64,000 nt of DNA, from positions 744,001 through 808,000 of the forward strand of contig CAWCQU010000003.1 in NCBI GenBank assembly GCA_963797765.1. The letters are read 5' to 3'. Of this stretch, positions 16,051 through 25,245 are shown piece by piece; positions within the stretch are counted from its first letter, which is position 1; the number at the start of each line of letters is the position of its first letter. Made by a program: the position numbers and the translations under genes. The notes below the pieces were generated by a model that saw only the letters and a list, made by a program, of their open reading frames with translations, made no database searches and was not told the DNA's origin. Source of the stretch: JBGPTK01 sp963797765 (lineage in GTDB: Bacteria; Acidobacteriota; Terriglobia; Acidiferrales; UBA7541).

Positions 16051-18231
16051 TCACACACTTCCATGCGCCGCCGGCACTTCCGCCACTGGAAAGCGAATCA
16101 CAAACCGCGCTCCCGTCGGCGTGTTGTCCATCACTCGCATCGTCCCGTAATGTTCCGCGACGATGCGGTTGGCGATCGCCAGGCCCAACCCCGTGCCGCG
16201 TTCCTTGGTCGAGAAGTGCGGCAAAAATAACTTGTCCTTATCCTCGGGAGAAATGCCCTGGCCGCTATCGGCAATTTCCACTTCCACGGAATCGCCGTCA
16301 TTTTGCACTCGCGTCGCCACAGTCAACCGGCGCACTTTCGAGCCTTCCATGGCTTCGGCCGCGTTATCGATCAAATTCACCAGGACGCGCCGCAACAGTT
16401 CGATATCGGCTCGCACCAGCGGCAGCGTCGCCGCCAGGTTGGTGCTCACCGTGATCCCTTCCAATCTCCCCTGAAACACTTCCAGCGCGCTCGCAACAAT
16501 TCCATTTAAATCCGCGGGAGCCAGGCGCGCCGAAGGGAATCGCGCGAACTGCGAAAATTCGTCCACCAGAGATTCCAGCGTCTGCACTTCGCGCTCGATC
16601 AGCACCGCGCACTCCGCCGCCACTTTTTCGAATTCCTCCGCCTTGGCCGGCGAGCGCTCGGCGGCCGCATTGCGTTCCAGATGCCGCAGCATTCGTTGCG
16701 CCGAAAGCTGAATCGGCGTAAGCGGATTTTTAATTTCATGCGCGATCCGTTGCGCCACTTCCTGCCATGCCGCTGCCTTTTGCGCCCGCAGCAATTCCGT
16801 CAAGTCGTCCATCACCACCACAAATCCCGGATTTGATTTTCTCGGCCCCAGCGAACTCACCGTCACCGCCGCATGCACGGGCCGCCCGGCCACTGCAATT
16901 TCGAATTCCCGCGACGCCACTCCCATCCGCAGCGATCTCCGCATCAGTTGCAGCACGTCGCGCGCCCCGTCTTCCCCCACCAGGTCCGCCAGATTTTGCG
17001 CCGTCCGCGCGCGATCTCCAAAAATCCGCACCAGCGCCGAGTTGGTTCGCGTGATCACGCCGCTCGGATCGAGCGAAAGCACTCCAGTGGGAATATTTTC
17101 GAGAATCGCCTCCATCACTTTTCGCCGCCGCTCATTTTCTTCTATGGCAATTTGCAGGCTGCGCGTGAATTCGTCAATTTGCCGACGGCTCTCGCCCAGC
17201 TGTGCCGTCATCTGGTTGAACGAAGCCACCAGCATTCCCAATTCGTCCTGCGCCTGCACGGTCACTCGGTAATCCATATTGCCTTGCGCCACTTCCTGCG
17301 TGGCGGCCGCAAGTGCCTCGATGGGAATTGTCACCAGCTTCGACAACAAAAGGCCAATCCAGGTAAATGCAAACAACAGCACCAGGGCAATCAGAAGCTG
17401 CGCCAGTAAAAGATTTTTCTTGTAATCCCGAATCTGCTGCCGCAAGGATTCATAGGTCGCCGTTTCCGTGCGGATATCCATCAGCCTCTGATAAAAATTC
17501 TCTGGCAGCAGATGTCCCACCGTCAGCCACCCACCCTGATAAGGAGCATGCCCGGCCAAATAAAACTTCCCCCCCGCCGTCCAGAGTTCTGCGCCACTCG
17601 TCATCTCCTGCACGTGCTTGAACTGAGAGGGAGTCTCATGCGAAGGGTCACCGGTCTCTGTCACATGTCCGTTCGAATCCACCACCCACATTGCGCTCAA
17701 ATCTTCCCCAAAATGCTTCGCGTACGCTTGCAAATCCCCATGATTCGCCGGAGCGCTGAGCCACGAAACGGCAGCCTCCGCGCGGTCATTCAGGCGCTCG
17801 TGCTCCACTCGTCCCAGATCGCTCAGCATTTTCTGGCTTTGTTCATTGGCGATCTCGAGCGGCCGCGGAAACCACAAAATCAGGGTGCGGTTCACCAACC
17901 CGTAGCTGATAAAAAACATGATCGTCAGCGGCAGGAGGGAGAGTCCAATGGATGCCAGCATCACCTTGGTCTTGAATCGCGAGCCCGGCTTCCCGGCTCG
18001 CCGTTCGATCCACAGCACCCGGATGACGCTCCTCGCCAGAACTAATGAAAAGATCAAGAACGCTGCTACGAGAAACGTGGACAACGCAAAGAACGCGGGG
18101 AAAGAGTTGCTTTTTTCCGGCCGGACCGGCGCGTTAAGCGATCCCAGAGTAAAAACAGCTGCCGCAAGGGCAGACACCAGGAGCCCGCCCAAGGTCAGCC
18201 AAACACGTCTTGTCCAATTCCGCTCCTTCAA
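16051..18231 (-). CDS. ntrY: NtrY-like sensor histidine kinase
   Basis: 726 residues. Three or so N-terminal membrane helices and a periplasmic region, then a HAMP domain (TQEVAQGNMDYRVTVQAQDE), a PAS domain, the HisKA box RIAHEIKNPLTPIQLSAQRM with the phospho-acceptor His, and a HATPase domain (ERGTGLGLAIANRIVAEHYG). This is the NtrY architecture. It probably phosphorylates the NtrX-like regulator encoded next. Its ATG overlaps the stop of the upstream DNA glycosylase gene by four bases, so all three genes form one operon. Confidence 0.9.
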   Translation of the reverse strand: MKERNWTRRVWLTLGGLLVSALAAAVFTLGSLNAPVRPEKSNSFPAFFALSTFLVAAFLIFSLVLARSVIRVLWIERRAGKPGSRFKTKVMLASIGLSLLPLTIMFFISYGLVNRTLILWFPRPLEIANEQSQKMLSDLGRVEHERLNDRAEAAVSWLSAPANHGDLQAYAKHFGEDLSAMWVVDSNGHVTETGDPSHETPSQFKHVQEMTSGAELWTAGGKFYLAGHAPYQGGWLTVGHLLPENFYQRLMDIRTETATYESLRQQIRDYKKNLLLAQLLIALVLLFAFTWIGLLLSKLVTIPIEALAAATQEVAQGNMDYRVTVQAQDELGMLVASFNQMTAQLGESRRQIDEFTRSLQIAIEENERRRKVMEAILENIPTGVLSLDPSGVITRTNSALVRIFGDRARTAQNLADLVGEDGARDVLQLMRRSLRMGVASREFEIAVAGRPVHAAVTVSSLGPRKSNPGFVVVMDDLTELLRAQKAAAWQEVAQRIAHEIKNPLTPIQLSAQRMLRHLERNAAAERSPAKAEEFEKVAAECAVLIEREVQTLESLVDEFSQFARFPSARLAPADLNGIVASALEVFQGRLEGITVSTNLAATLPLVRADIELLRRVLVNLIDNAAEAMEGSKVRRLTVATRVQNDGDSVEVEIADSGQGISPEDKDKLFLPHFSTKERGTGLGLAIANRIVAEHYGTMRVMDNTPTGARFVIRFPVAEVPAAHGSV

Positions 18232-18953
18232 CGTCCTTCCTCCAGAAATCTGCCTCGCGGAAATTCGCCATACAGCGGCTCGCGCGGACGGCGCCAGCGC
18301 TTTCCCGCCTCCACAATCAGCACATGAAATTTATTGAATCGCGCCGCATCGCGATCGAAACTAGTTTCAAAAGATCCGCTTATATCATCCTGGGCAGCCT
18401 TTTCGCCCATCCAACCGTAGCGGACCAAAATCCTTTTCGTATGCGCATCGGCCACCAAAACCGGGTCCCCACCCGCATACAAAAGTATTGAATCCGCAGT
18501 ATCGGGTCCCATTCCGTGCACTTCCAATTGTCGGCCGCGCGCCTCCTCCGTCAGATTTCGAAACATCCTCAATAGCGATCCCCGGAAATCCTGGCGCAAA
18601 AACCCCACGAACGCCTTTAGCTTTTTCGCCTTTTGCCGAAAGTAACCAGAGGGGCTCATCAGTTCGACAAGCCGTTCGCGAGTTATAAGTTCAAGCGCCC
18701 TCGCCGTCAGCATCTCTTTGGATGGCAAGTTTTTGCTCTCTTGCTCGACATTTGTCCATGCTGTGCTCTGTGTAAAGATCGCAGCGACGATCTCTTCAAA
18801 TGGCGTCTTGCCCAGCCACCAACGCTGCGGTCCAACCGCGCAGAGAAACGAGTTATAGTACTCGGCAACCGACAGCCTTGCCTCCGCCATAACCGCGCAT
18901 CCCGAATTCGTTTGCAGATATCGAGAAGCCGCTAAACGCGATGCACGGGACAT
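18228..18953 (-). CDS. endonuclease III-like HhH-GPD DNA glycosylase (no Fe-S cluster)
   Basis: 241 residues (220 if ATG 18890 is used). HhH-GPD fold: EEIVAAIFTQSTAWTNVEQ, the hairpin VHGMGPDTADSILLYAGG, and VLVADAHTKRIL, which keeps the catalytic Asp. The lyase Lys of endonuclease III (G-V-G-R-K-T-A) is absent, the position reading P-D, and there is no C-terminal four-Cys iron-sulphur motif. It thus resembles the MagIII/MJ1434 branch of monofunctional alkyl-base glycosylases. First gene of the operon with ntrY-ntrX. Family call firm; substrate inferred. Confidence 0.78.
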   Translation of the reverse strand: MSRASRLAASRYLQTNSGCAVMAEARLSVAEYYNSFLCAVGPQRWWLGKTPFEEIVAAIFTQSTAWTNVEQESKNLPSKEMLTARALELITRERLVELMSPSGYFRQKAKKLKAFVGFLRQDFRGSLLRMFRNLTEEARGRQLEVHGMGPDTADSILLYAGGDPVLVADAHTKRILVRYGWMGEKAAQDDISGSFETSFDRDAARFNKFHVLIVEAGKRWRRPREPLYGEFPRGRFLEEGR

Positions 18954-19237
18954 TAGGTGGAACGATAACCAGCGAATGGCCGCAAGTCAAGAAACCATTG
19001 TGGTGAAAATGCCACACGCCCGTCTCAATTTAGTGTTACCTGTTTCACTACGACAATTTAAGCCCGTGTACTAGAACTCCTTCCAAGCGTGCTACGCTTT
19101 TTTCTCCAGGCTGAGCGTCGCTGGTTCCGCATGGGCTTGAGAGAACGCCGTTTGCCCGTGGGCGCCTCTTACTGCGTCCGCTCGAGCAGACGAATCGCGC
19201 AGCGCGACAGGTTCCGCTGTTGTACTCAGGAGCAGGA

Positions 19238-20953
19238 ATGTCGTCCCGGTTAGGCGAAATACTGGTCAAGGACAAGCTGATCTCGTCCGATCAGCTAAAA
19301 CAGGCGCTCGACCACCAGAAGCAGCATGGCGGCCGGCTTGGCAGTTGCCTGGTGAAGCTCGGACTGGTGAGCGATGAGGATATTACTGCCGTTTTGTCCC
19401 GCCAGTATGGAGTTCCGTCGATCAATCTGAAGTTTTACGAAGTCGATCCCACCGTCATCAAATTAATTCCCCAAGAAACCGCCACGCGCTACCAGATCGT
19501 TCCCCTTTCGCGCGTTGGCTCTACGCTCACGATCGCCATGACGGATCCCACCAACGTTTTCGCCATGGACGACGTGAAGTTCATGACCGGCTTCAACGTG
19601 GAACCTGTGGTGGCCTCGGAATCAGCCATTGGCGAAGCTATTCAGAAATTCTATGGCGAAGCGGAGAGCGTCCAGGAACTCGACAAGGTGATGAAAGACC
19701 TGGCGGGCGACGAAGCCAGCCTCGAGCTCACCGCTGAAGAACAGGAAATGAACCTCGCCGACCTGGAAAAGGCGGCCGAGGAAGCCCCCATCATCAAGCT
19801 CGTCAACCTGGTTTTGACCGACGCGGTGAAGCGTGGCGCCAGCGACATTCACGTCGAGCCTTACGAAAAGGAACTGCGCATCCGTTTCCGCATTGACGGT
19901 ATTTTGCAATCCGTGATGACCCCGCCACTGAAGCTGAAAGACGCCATGACCAGCCGCATCAAGATCATGTCCAAGCTGGACATCAGCGAAAAGCGCTTGC
20001 CGCAAGACGGGCGCATCATGATCAAGTACATCAAGGAAGGGAAAAAGAAGGAGCTCGATTTCCGCGTTTCCACCGCTCCCACTCTCTTCGGCGAAAAAAT
20101 CGTCATGCGCTTGCTCGACAAAGAGAATCTGCGGCTGGATATGACCAAGTTGGGATTCGAATCCGAATCACTCCAGAAATATGAGCGTGCGATTCTGCGA
20201 CCGTACGGCATGGTGCTAGTCACCGGCCCCACGGGATCGGGCAAGACCAATACTCTCTACTCTTCGGTGGCCCGCCTCAACACTCCGGAAACGAACATCA
20301 TGACCGCCGAGGATCCCATCGAATTTCAACTGCCTGGAATCAACCAGGTCCAGATGAAGGAGCAAATCGGTCTGAATTTCGCTTCGGCCCTGCGCGCTTT
20401 TCTCCGGCAAGATCCCAACATCATCCTGGTCGGCGAAATCCGCGACTTCGAGACTGCGGAAATCGCGGTCAAAGCCGCGCTCACTGGCCACTTAGTGCTC
20501 TCGACGTTACACACCAATGATGCTCCTTCTACGATCAGCCGTTTGATGAACATGGGAATTGAACCCTTCCTGGTGGCGACGTCCGTAAACCTGATCTGCG
20601 CGCAGCGCCTGGTCCGCCGCATCTGCGTTCAATGCAAGGAACAACTTCCCACTCCGGCTCAGGTTCTGGTGGATGCCGGGTACACCGCTGAAGAGGTGAA
20701 GACCGTACAGGTCTTTCACGGGCGCGGCTGCAGCACCTGCAATAGCACCGGGTATAAGGGCCGCGTCGGCTTGTACGAGGTAATGGAAGTGAATGATGAA
20801 TTGCGCGAGTTGATTCTGGTCGGTGCGTCGTCGCTCGAATTGCGCAAGAAAGCGCTCGAAAACGGCATGATCACCTTGCGCCGCAGCGGATTGCTGAAAG
20901 TTGCCACCGGGCAGACCACCATGGAAGAAGTGTTGCGCGAAACCGTTCTGTAG
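19238..20953 (+). CDS. pilB: type IV pilus assembly ATPase PilB
   Basis: 571 residues from ATG 19238 (AGGAGCAGGA just upstream). N-terminal MshEN/GspE-II domain (SSRLGEILVKDKLIS), then the hexameric ATPase: Walker A GPTGSGKTN, Asp box PTLFGEKIVMRLLD, Walker B ILVGEIRDFETAEIA, His box ALTGHLVLSTLHTNDA, and the zinc-binding C-x2-C...C-x2-C motif (CVQCKEQ; CSTCNSTGYKGR). It powers pilus extension at the inner membrane. Followed at once by pilT and pilC, forming the first pilus module. Confidence 0.94.
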   Translation: MSSRLGEILVKDKLISSDQLKQALDHQKQHGGRLGSCLVKLGLVSDEDITAVLSRQYGVPSINLKFYEVDPTVIKLIPQETATRYQIVPLSRVGSTLTIAMTDPTNVFAMDDVKFMTGFNVEPVVASESAIGEAIQKFYGEAESVQELDKVMKDLAGDEASLELTAEEQEMNLADLEKAAEEAPIIKLVNLVLTDAVKRGASDIHVEPYEKELRIRFRIDGILQSVMTPPLKLKDAMTSRIKIMSKLDISEKRLPQDGRIMIKYIKEGKKKELDFRVSTAPTLFGEKIVMRLLDKENLRLDMTKLGFESESLQKYERAILRPYGMVLVTGPTGSGKTNTLYSSVARLNTPETNIMTAEDPIEFQLPGINQVQMKEQIGLNFASALRAFLRQDPNIILVGEIRDFETAEIAVKAALTGHLVLSTLHTNDAPSTISRLMNMGIEPFLVATSVNLICAQRLVRRICVQCKEQLPTPAQVLVDAGYTAEEVKTVQVFHGRGCSTCNSTGYKGRVGLYEVMEVNDELRELILVGASSLELRKKALENGMITLRRSGLLKVATGQTTMEEVLRETVL

Positions 20954-20990
20954 GCGCGGCGCGCCTGTTTCGGGGAAGAGGAGAAGAACG

Positions 20991-22103
20991 ATGGCTGGCA
21001 TTACATTAAGCGAACTCTTGAAAAAAATGATCGAGATGGGTGGCAGCGACCTGCACCTTTCCACCAATAGCCCTCCGCGCATCCGCGTTCACGGCAAGTT
21101 GAAGCCCATTGAGATGCCTCCGCTCTCGGCCGCGGACACCAAGGCGCTGGCCTATAGCGTGCTCACCGACGCGCAGAAGCACCGCCTGGAAGAAACTCTG
21201 GAGCTCGATTTCTCTTTCGGCTTGAAAAATCTGGCCCGCTTCCGAGGCAATATTTTTCATCAGCGCGGCGCCGTTTCCGCCGTCTTCCGGACGATTCCCT
21301 GGGAAATCAAGAATTTCGATTCACTCGGCCTGGCGCCTGTGGTGAAGACGTTGTGCGACAAGCCGCGCGGATTGGTGCTGGTTACCGGGCCCACCGGCTC
21401 GGGCAAGTCCACCACGCTCGCCGCCATGCTCGACAAGATCAATAGCGAGCGAGAAGAGCACATGATCACGATCGAAGATCCCATCGAGTTTCTTCACAAT
21501 CACAAGAAGTGCCTGGTCAATCAGCGCGAAGTACACTCGGATACCCATTCCTTCGCCAATTCGCTGCGCGCTGCTCTTCGTGAGGATCCCGATGTGGTGC
21601 TTATCGGCGAAATGCGCGACCTGGAAACCATCGAATCCGCTCTCCGCATCGCCGAGACCGGCCACTTGACGTTCGCCACTCTGCACACCAATTCCGCCAG
21701 CTCCACGATTAATCGCGTGGTTGACGTCTTTCCCGCCCACCAGCAGCCCCAGGTGCGCGCCCAGCTTTCCATGGTTCTCGAAGGAATTCTTTGCCAATCC
21801 TTGTTGCCTCGCGTGGATGGCCGCGGCCGCGTCATGATCATGGAAATCCTGATTCCCAATGCCGCCATCCGCAATCTGATCCGCGAAGACAAGATCCACC
21901 AGATTTACTCCGCCATGCAGACCGGAACCAGCGTCTCCGGCATGCAGACTTTTAACCAGGGACTTGCGAATGCCTTTTCTCAGAGGTTAATCACTTTGGA
22001 AACGGCTCTCGCGCGTTCCTCGAATCCAGATGAATTGCAGGATTTAATTAACCGTGGGGTCACTTCGCCAGGCACGCCCGGCAAATCACCGGTTCGCCGG
22101 TAG
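20991..22103 (+). CDS. pilT: type IV pilus retraction ATPase PilT
   Basis: 370 residues from ATG 20991 (GAGGAGAAG upstream). Walker A GPTGSGKST, Walker B VVLIGEMRDLETIESAL, His box ATLHTNSA, and the PilT-specific AIRNLIRED motif near the C-terminus. The N-terminal PAS-like domain starts MAGITLSELLKKMIEMGGSD. PilT depolymerises the pilus and drives twitching. The presence of AIRNLIRE separates it from PilB-type ATPases. An in-frame upstream start inside pilB is rejected. Confidence 0.95.
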   Translation: MAGITLSELLKKMIEMGGSDLHLSTNSPPRIRVHGKLKPIEMPPLSAADTKALAYSVLTDAQKHRLEETLELDFSFGLKNLARFRGNIFHQRGAVSAVFRTIPWEIKNFDSLGLAPVVKTLCDKPRGLVLVTGPTGSGKSTTLAAMLDKINSEREEHMITIEDPIEFLHNHKKCLVNQREVHSDTHSFANSLRAALREDPDVVLIGEMRDLETIESALRIAETGHLTFATLHTNSASSTINRVVDVFPAHQQPQVRAQLSMVLEGILCQSLLPRVDGRGRVMIMEILIPNAAIRNLIREDKIHQIYSAMQTGTSVSGMQTFNQGLANAFSQRLITLETALARSSNPDELQDLINRGVTSPGTPGKSPVRR

Positions 22104-22131
22104 TCGTGGAGAGTGACAGGAGGGAAGTCCT

Positions 22132-23349
22132 ATGCCCGTCTTTACCTATAAGGGAGTGAACCGCTCCGGCAGCACCGTCAGCGGTGAGCGCACTGCTTCG
22201 ACCAAGAACGAGCTCTCCAATATTCTCAAACGCGAGCAGATCAACGTCTCCAAGGTTTCGGAGAAAGGTAAGGAGTTTTCCTTTCCGACCTTTGGTTCGG
22301 GGGTCGAAAGCAAAGAGCTCGCTGTTTTCACTCGCCAATTTTCGGTGATGATCGACGCCGGCCTTCCGCTGGTTCAATGCCTTGAAATTCTCGCGGGTCA
22401 GCAGGAAAACAAAATCTTTCAAAAGGTCCTTTCCGGGGTCCGCTCCTCGGTCGAAGGCGGCACCACTCTCTCCTCCGCGATGAAGCAGTATGAGAAGATT
22501 TTCGATCCTCTCTATTACAACATGGTGGATGCCGGTGAGACCGGCGGTATTCTCGATACCATCTTGCAACGCCTTTCCACTTACATCGAGAAGAATGTCA
22601 AGTTGAAGCGAGCCGTGAAATCGGCTTTGATTTACCCTGTTTCCGTGATCACCATCGCGGGCGGCGTCATCACCCTGCTCTTGTGGAAAGTCGTTCCGAT
22701 TTTCGTCACCTTGTTTGCAGGCCTCGGCGCCGAGCTGCCTCTTCCCACCCGCATCGTTATTGGCCTCAGCAATTTCGTGGGAAGCATATTCGGCTTATTG
22801 ATTGTTGTGGTTCTTGGGATGGCGAGCGTGGGACTCAAGATGTGGTACGGAACTCCTGGGGGCCGGCTGATCCTCGACGGAATTTTGCTCAAGCTGCCCA
22901 TCATTGGCATGCTTCTGCGGAAGATCGCGGTTGCGCGCTTTACACGCACCCTGGGCACTTTGATCTCCAGCGGCGTTCCCATTCTCGAGGGCTTGGACAT
23001 CACCGCGCGCACTTCCGGTAACGCCGTAGTGGAAAAAGCGATCCAGGCAACGCGAAAGGCCGTCGAAGCGGGCCGCTCGCTCGTCGATCCGCTCAAGGAA
23101 TCGGATGTTTTCCCGGGCATGGTCACGCAGATGATCGCCGTGGGCGAGCAGACCGGCGCCATGGATTCCATGCTCCAGAAAATCGCCGATTTTTACGAGG
23201 AAGAGGTGGATGCCGCGGTGAAGGACCTGCTGACTCTTCTCGAGCCTGTCATGATCGTGTTTCTCGGCGTGGTCGTCGGCGGCATCGTGATTTCCATGTA
23301 TTTGCCGCTGTTCTCGCTGATCGGCAAGCTGGCTGGCGGCGGTCACTAG
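22132..23349 (+). CDS. pilC: type IV pilus inner-membrane platform protein PilC
   Basis: 405 residues with two GspF domains. The N-terminal cytoplasmic part (PVFTYKGVNRSGSTVSGERT) is followed by the F-domain motif FTRQFSVMIDAGLPLVQCLE, membrane helices, the second repeat FTRTLGTLISSGVPILEGLD, and a C-terminal helix with LLTLLEPVMIVFLGVVVGGI. It anchors PilB/PilT at the inner membrane. AGGAGG lies before the ATG. Twenty-eight bases after pilT. Confidence 0.95.
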   Translation: MPVFTYKGVNRSGSTVSGERTASTKNELSNILKREQINVSKVSEKGKEFSFPTFGSGVESKELAVFTRQFSVMIDAGLPLVQCLEILAGQQENKIFQKVLSGVRSSVEGGTTLSSAMKQYEKIFDPLYYNMVDAGETGGILDTILQRLSTYIEKNVKLKRAVKSALIYPVSVITIAGGVITLLLWKVVPIFVTLFAGLGAELPLPTRIVIGLSNFVGSIFGLLIVVVLGMASVGLKMWYGTPGGRLILDGILLKLPIIGMLLRKIAVARFTRTLGTLISSGVPILEGLDITARTSGNAVVEKAIQATRKAVEAGRSLVDPLKESDVFPGMVTQMIAVGEQTGAMDSMLQKIADFYEEEVDAAVKDLLTLLEPVMIVFLGVVVGGIVISMYLPLFSLIGKLAGGGH

Positions 23350-23528
23350 ATTTCGCGCCGCGGCCGAATCAGGAATGTGCTGCAAGGCCTCAATGGCGTG
23401 GGCGGGCTGCTGACCAGCCGATTCGCTCGCGGCTCCGCCGCGCAGCGGTTGCTTCTCGCGTGTGGGCCCGGTATCTGCGGCTCTGATTCGGCCGGTTTCG
23501 CCGTTCTTGGAAGGCGCTGTTTATTTGG

Positions 23529-25238
23529 ATGGGGGGCGATCGCACCCGGATGTTGGATTCCACTCAAAGTCTTCAGGAATGGCTTGGCTGGCTGGGCCGG
23601 CTTCGTTTTCTCGTTATTACATTTCTACTCGGCATCGCTCTCGCCATCCAGCAACTGACGCTGCTTCCTCTCAATCCCAAGTACTTCGTTCTTTCCATTT
23701 TGATGTGGTACACGCTGGCGATGGTCTACGTCATCCTGCTGCGTTTGATTCCCAACGCGCGGTGGCACGCCGGCCTGCAAATCGCCTGCGACCTGGTGGT
23801 GATGACCGGACTCGTTTATTCCACCGGCGAGCATCAAAGCTATTTTCTGTCCCTGTATTTGCTGGTCATTTTAATGGCGAGCATCCTGTTTTCCCGGCAG
23901 GGGGTTCTGCTGGTAGCCGGCGGCAGTTTCGCGTTGCTCGGTGCCTTGGTCGAATTGTGTTTCTACGGCATCATCCCTCGTACCTCCAGTTCCATGCCGG
24001 GATTCAAGACCATTCAGTTCTGGATATTCAGTAATTTCTTCGCGTTTTTCGCGGTGGCTTATTTGGGCAGCTCGCTTGCTCACAACCTGCGCCGCAAGGG
24101 GTTCGAGCTCGATGCCAAGCGCGAAGAGTTACGCGACCTTCAGATATTCAACGACGATATTATTCAATCGATGCGCGGCGGCTTGCTCACCGTTGCACTC
24201 GATGGCCGCATCCTTCTTTTGAATCGCACGGGAGCGGACATCATGGGCTACCCATCGGCGGAGGTCCGCGGCCGCCAAGTGCAGGATATTTTTCCCGCGT
24301 TGTGGGATCGCATTCAAACTGATGAGGAAAGTAGCCCTCTCGCCCAGCGCAAAGAGGCGGAATTCCGGCGCCCCGACGGTTTGATGCGTTATCTGGGACT
24401 CTCCGTCTCGCCTTTGCGGTCCGGACAGAATCAGTTGTCCGGATACGTATTTAATTTTCAGGACCTCACCGAACTGAAACGGTTGGAACACGAAGTGGCG
24501 GTAAAAGAACGAATGGCTGCGCTGGGGCGCTTGGCTGCCGGGATCGCTCATGAAATCCGGCAACCCCTCACCGCGATGACCGGTGCTCTCAAGGAATTGT
24601 CGCGGCTCGCTCCGCTCGAAGAGGATGACAAGCGCCTGGTCAAAATTGTTGGACGCGAATCCGAGCGTCTCAACCAGATCATCACCGATTTCCTGGATTA
24701 TTCCCGCGAGAAATCGTACCAATTCGCCGAACTGGACATGGTCTCCCTGATTGACGAGACCCTCACTCTGCTGGTGCGCCAGCAAGGTTTCTCAGAGAAA
24801 TACAAAGTCGAGCGCCGCTTTGATTCGCACCGCACCGTTGCCCGTGTGGATCGTGATCGCGTGAAACAGGTTTTGTGGAATTTGTGCAGCAACGCTTTGC
24901 GCGCCATGCCCAATGGTGGCGTGCTATCCGTTGGTCTGGAATCGGATGCGGAGTGGGTCCGCGTGGCCATCCGCGATACGGGCATCGGGCTCGATACCCG
25001 GCAGGCCACCAAAATGTTTGAACCGTTCCAATCCGGATTCTCGCAGGGAATTGGCCTGGGCCTCGCGATCGTCTATCAGATCGTTCAGGCTCACGACGGC
25101 CGGATTCGTGTGGATTCCATCAAGGGACAGGGCGCGGAATTCACCGTGGAGCTGCCGCGCAGCGTCACCAATCGCACCAAGGAACGAATCGCGACTCGAG
25201 CTCCCGTCGAGGCCCTTGAAGTTACGGGACGGAGCTGA
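23529..25238 (+). CDS. pilS: PilS-like sensor histidine kinase
   Basis: 569 residues. About six N-terminal membrane helices (residues 20-185), a PAS domain (IIQSMRGGLLTVALDGRILL), HisKA LAAGIAHEIRQPLTAMTGAL with the phospho-acceptor His, and HATPase (GIGLGLAIVYQIVQAHDG). The membrane-rich N-terminus plus its place before pilR and pilin genes identify it as PilS. The phosphate-acceptor box reads RQPL instead of the usual NPL. The ATG at 23550 is an alternative start. Confidence 0.9.
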   Translation: MGGDRTRMLDSTQSLQEWLGWLGRLRFLVITFLLGIALAIQQLTLLPLNPKYFVLSILMWYTLAMVYVILLRLIPNARWHAGLQIACDLVVMTGLVYSTGEHQSYFLSLYLLVILMASILFSRQGVLLVAGGSFALLGALVELCFYGIIPRTSSSMPGFKTIQFWIFSNFFAFFAVAYLGSSLAHNLRRKGFELDAKREELRDLQIFNDDIIQSMRGGLLTVALDGRILLLNRTGADIMGYPSAEVRGRQVQDIFPALWDRIQTDEESSPLAQRKEAEFRRPDGLMRYLGLSVSPLRSGQNQLSGYVFNFQDLTELKRLEHEVAVKERMAALGRLAAGIAHEIRQPLTAMTGALKELSRLAPLEEDDKRLVKIVGRESERLNQIITDFLDYSREKSYQFAELDMVSLIDETLTLLVRQQGFSEKYKVERRFDSHRTVARVDRDRVKQVLWNLCSNALRAMPNGGVLSVGLESDAEWVRVAIRDTGIGLDTRQATKMFEPFQSGFSQGIGLGLAIVYQIVQAHDGRIRVDSIKGQGAEFTVELPRSVTNRTKERIATRAPVEALEVTGRS

Positions 25239-25245
25239 CCACAGC

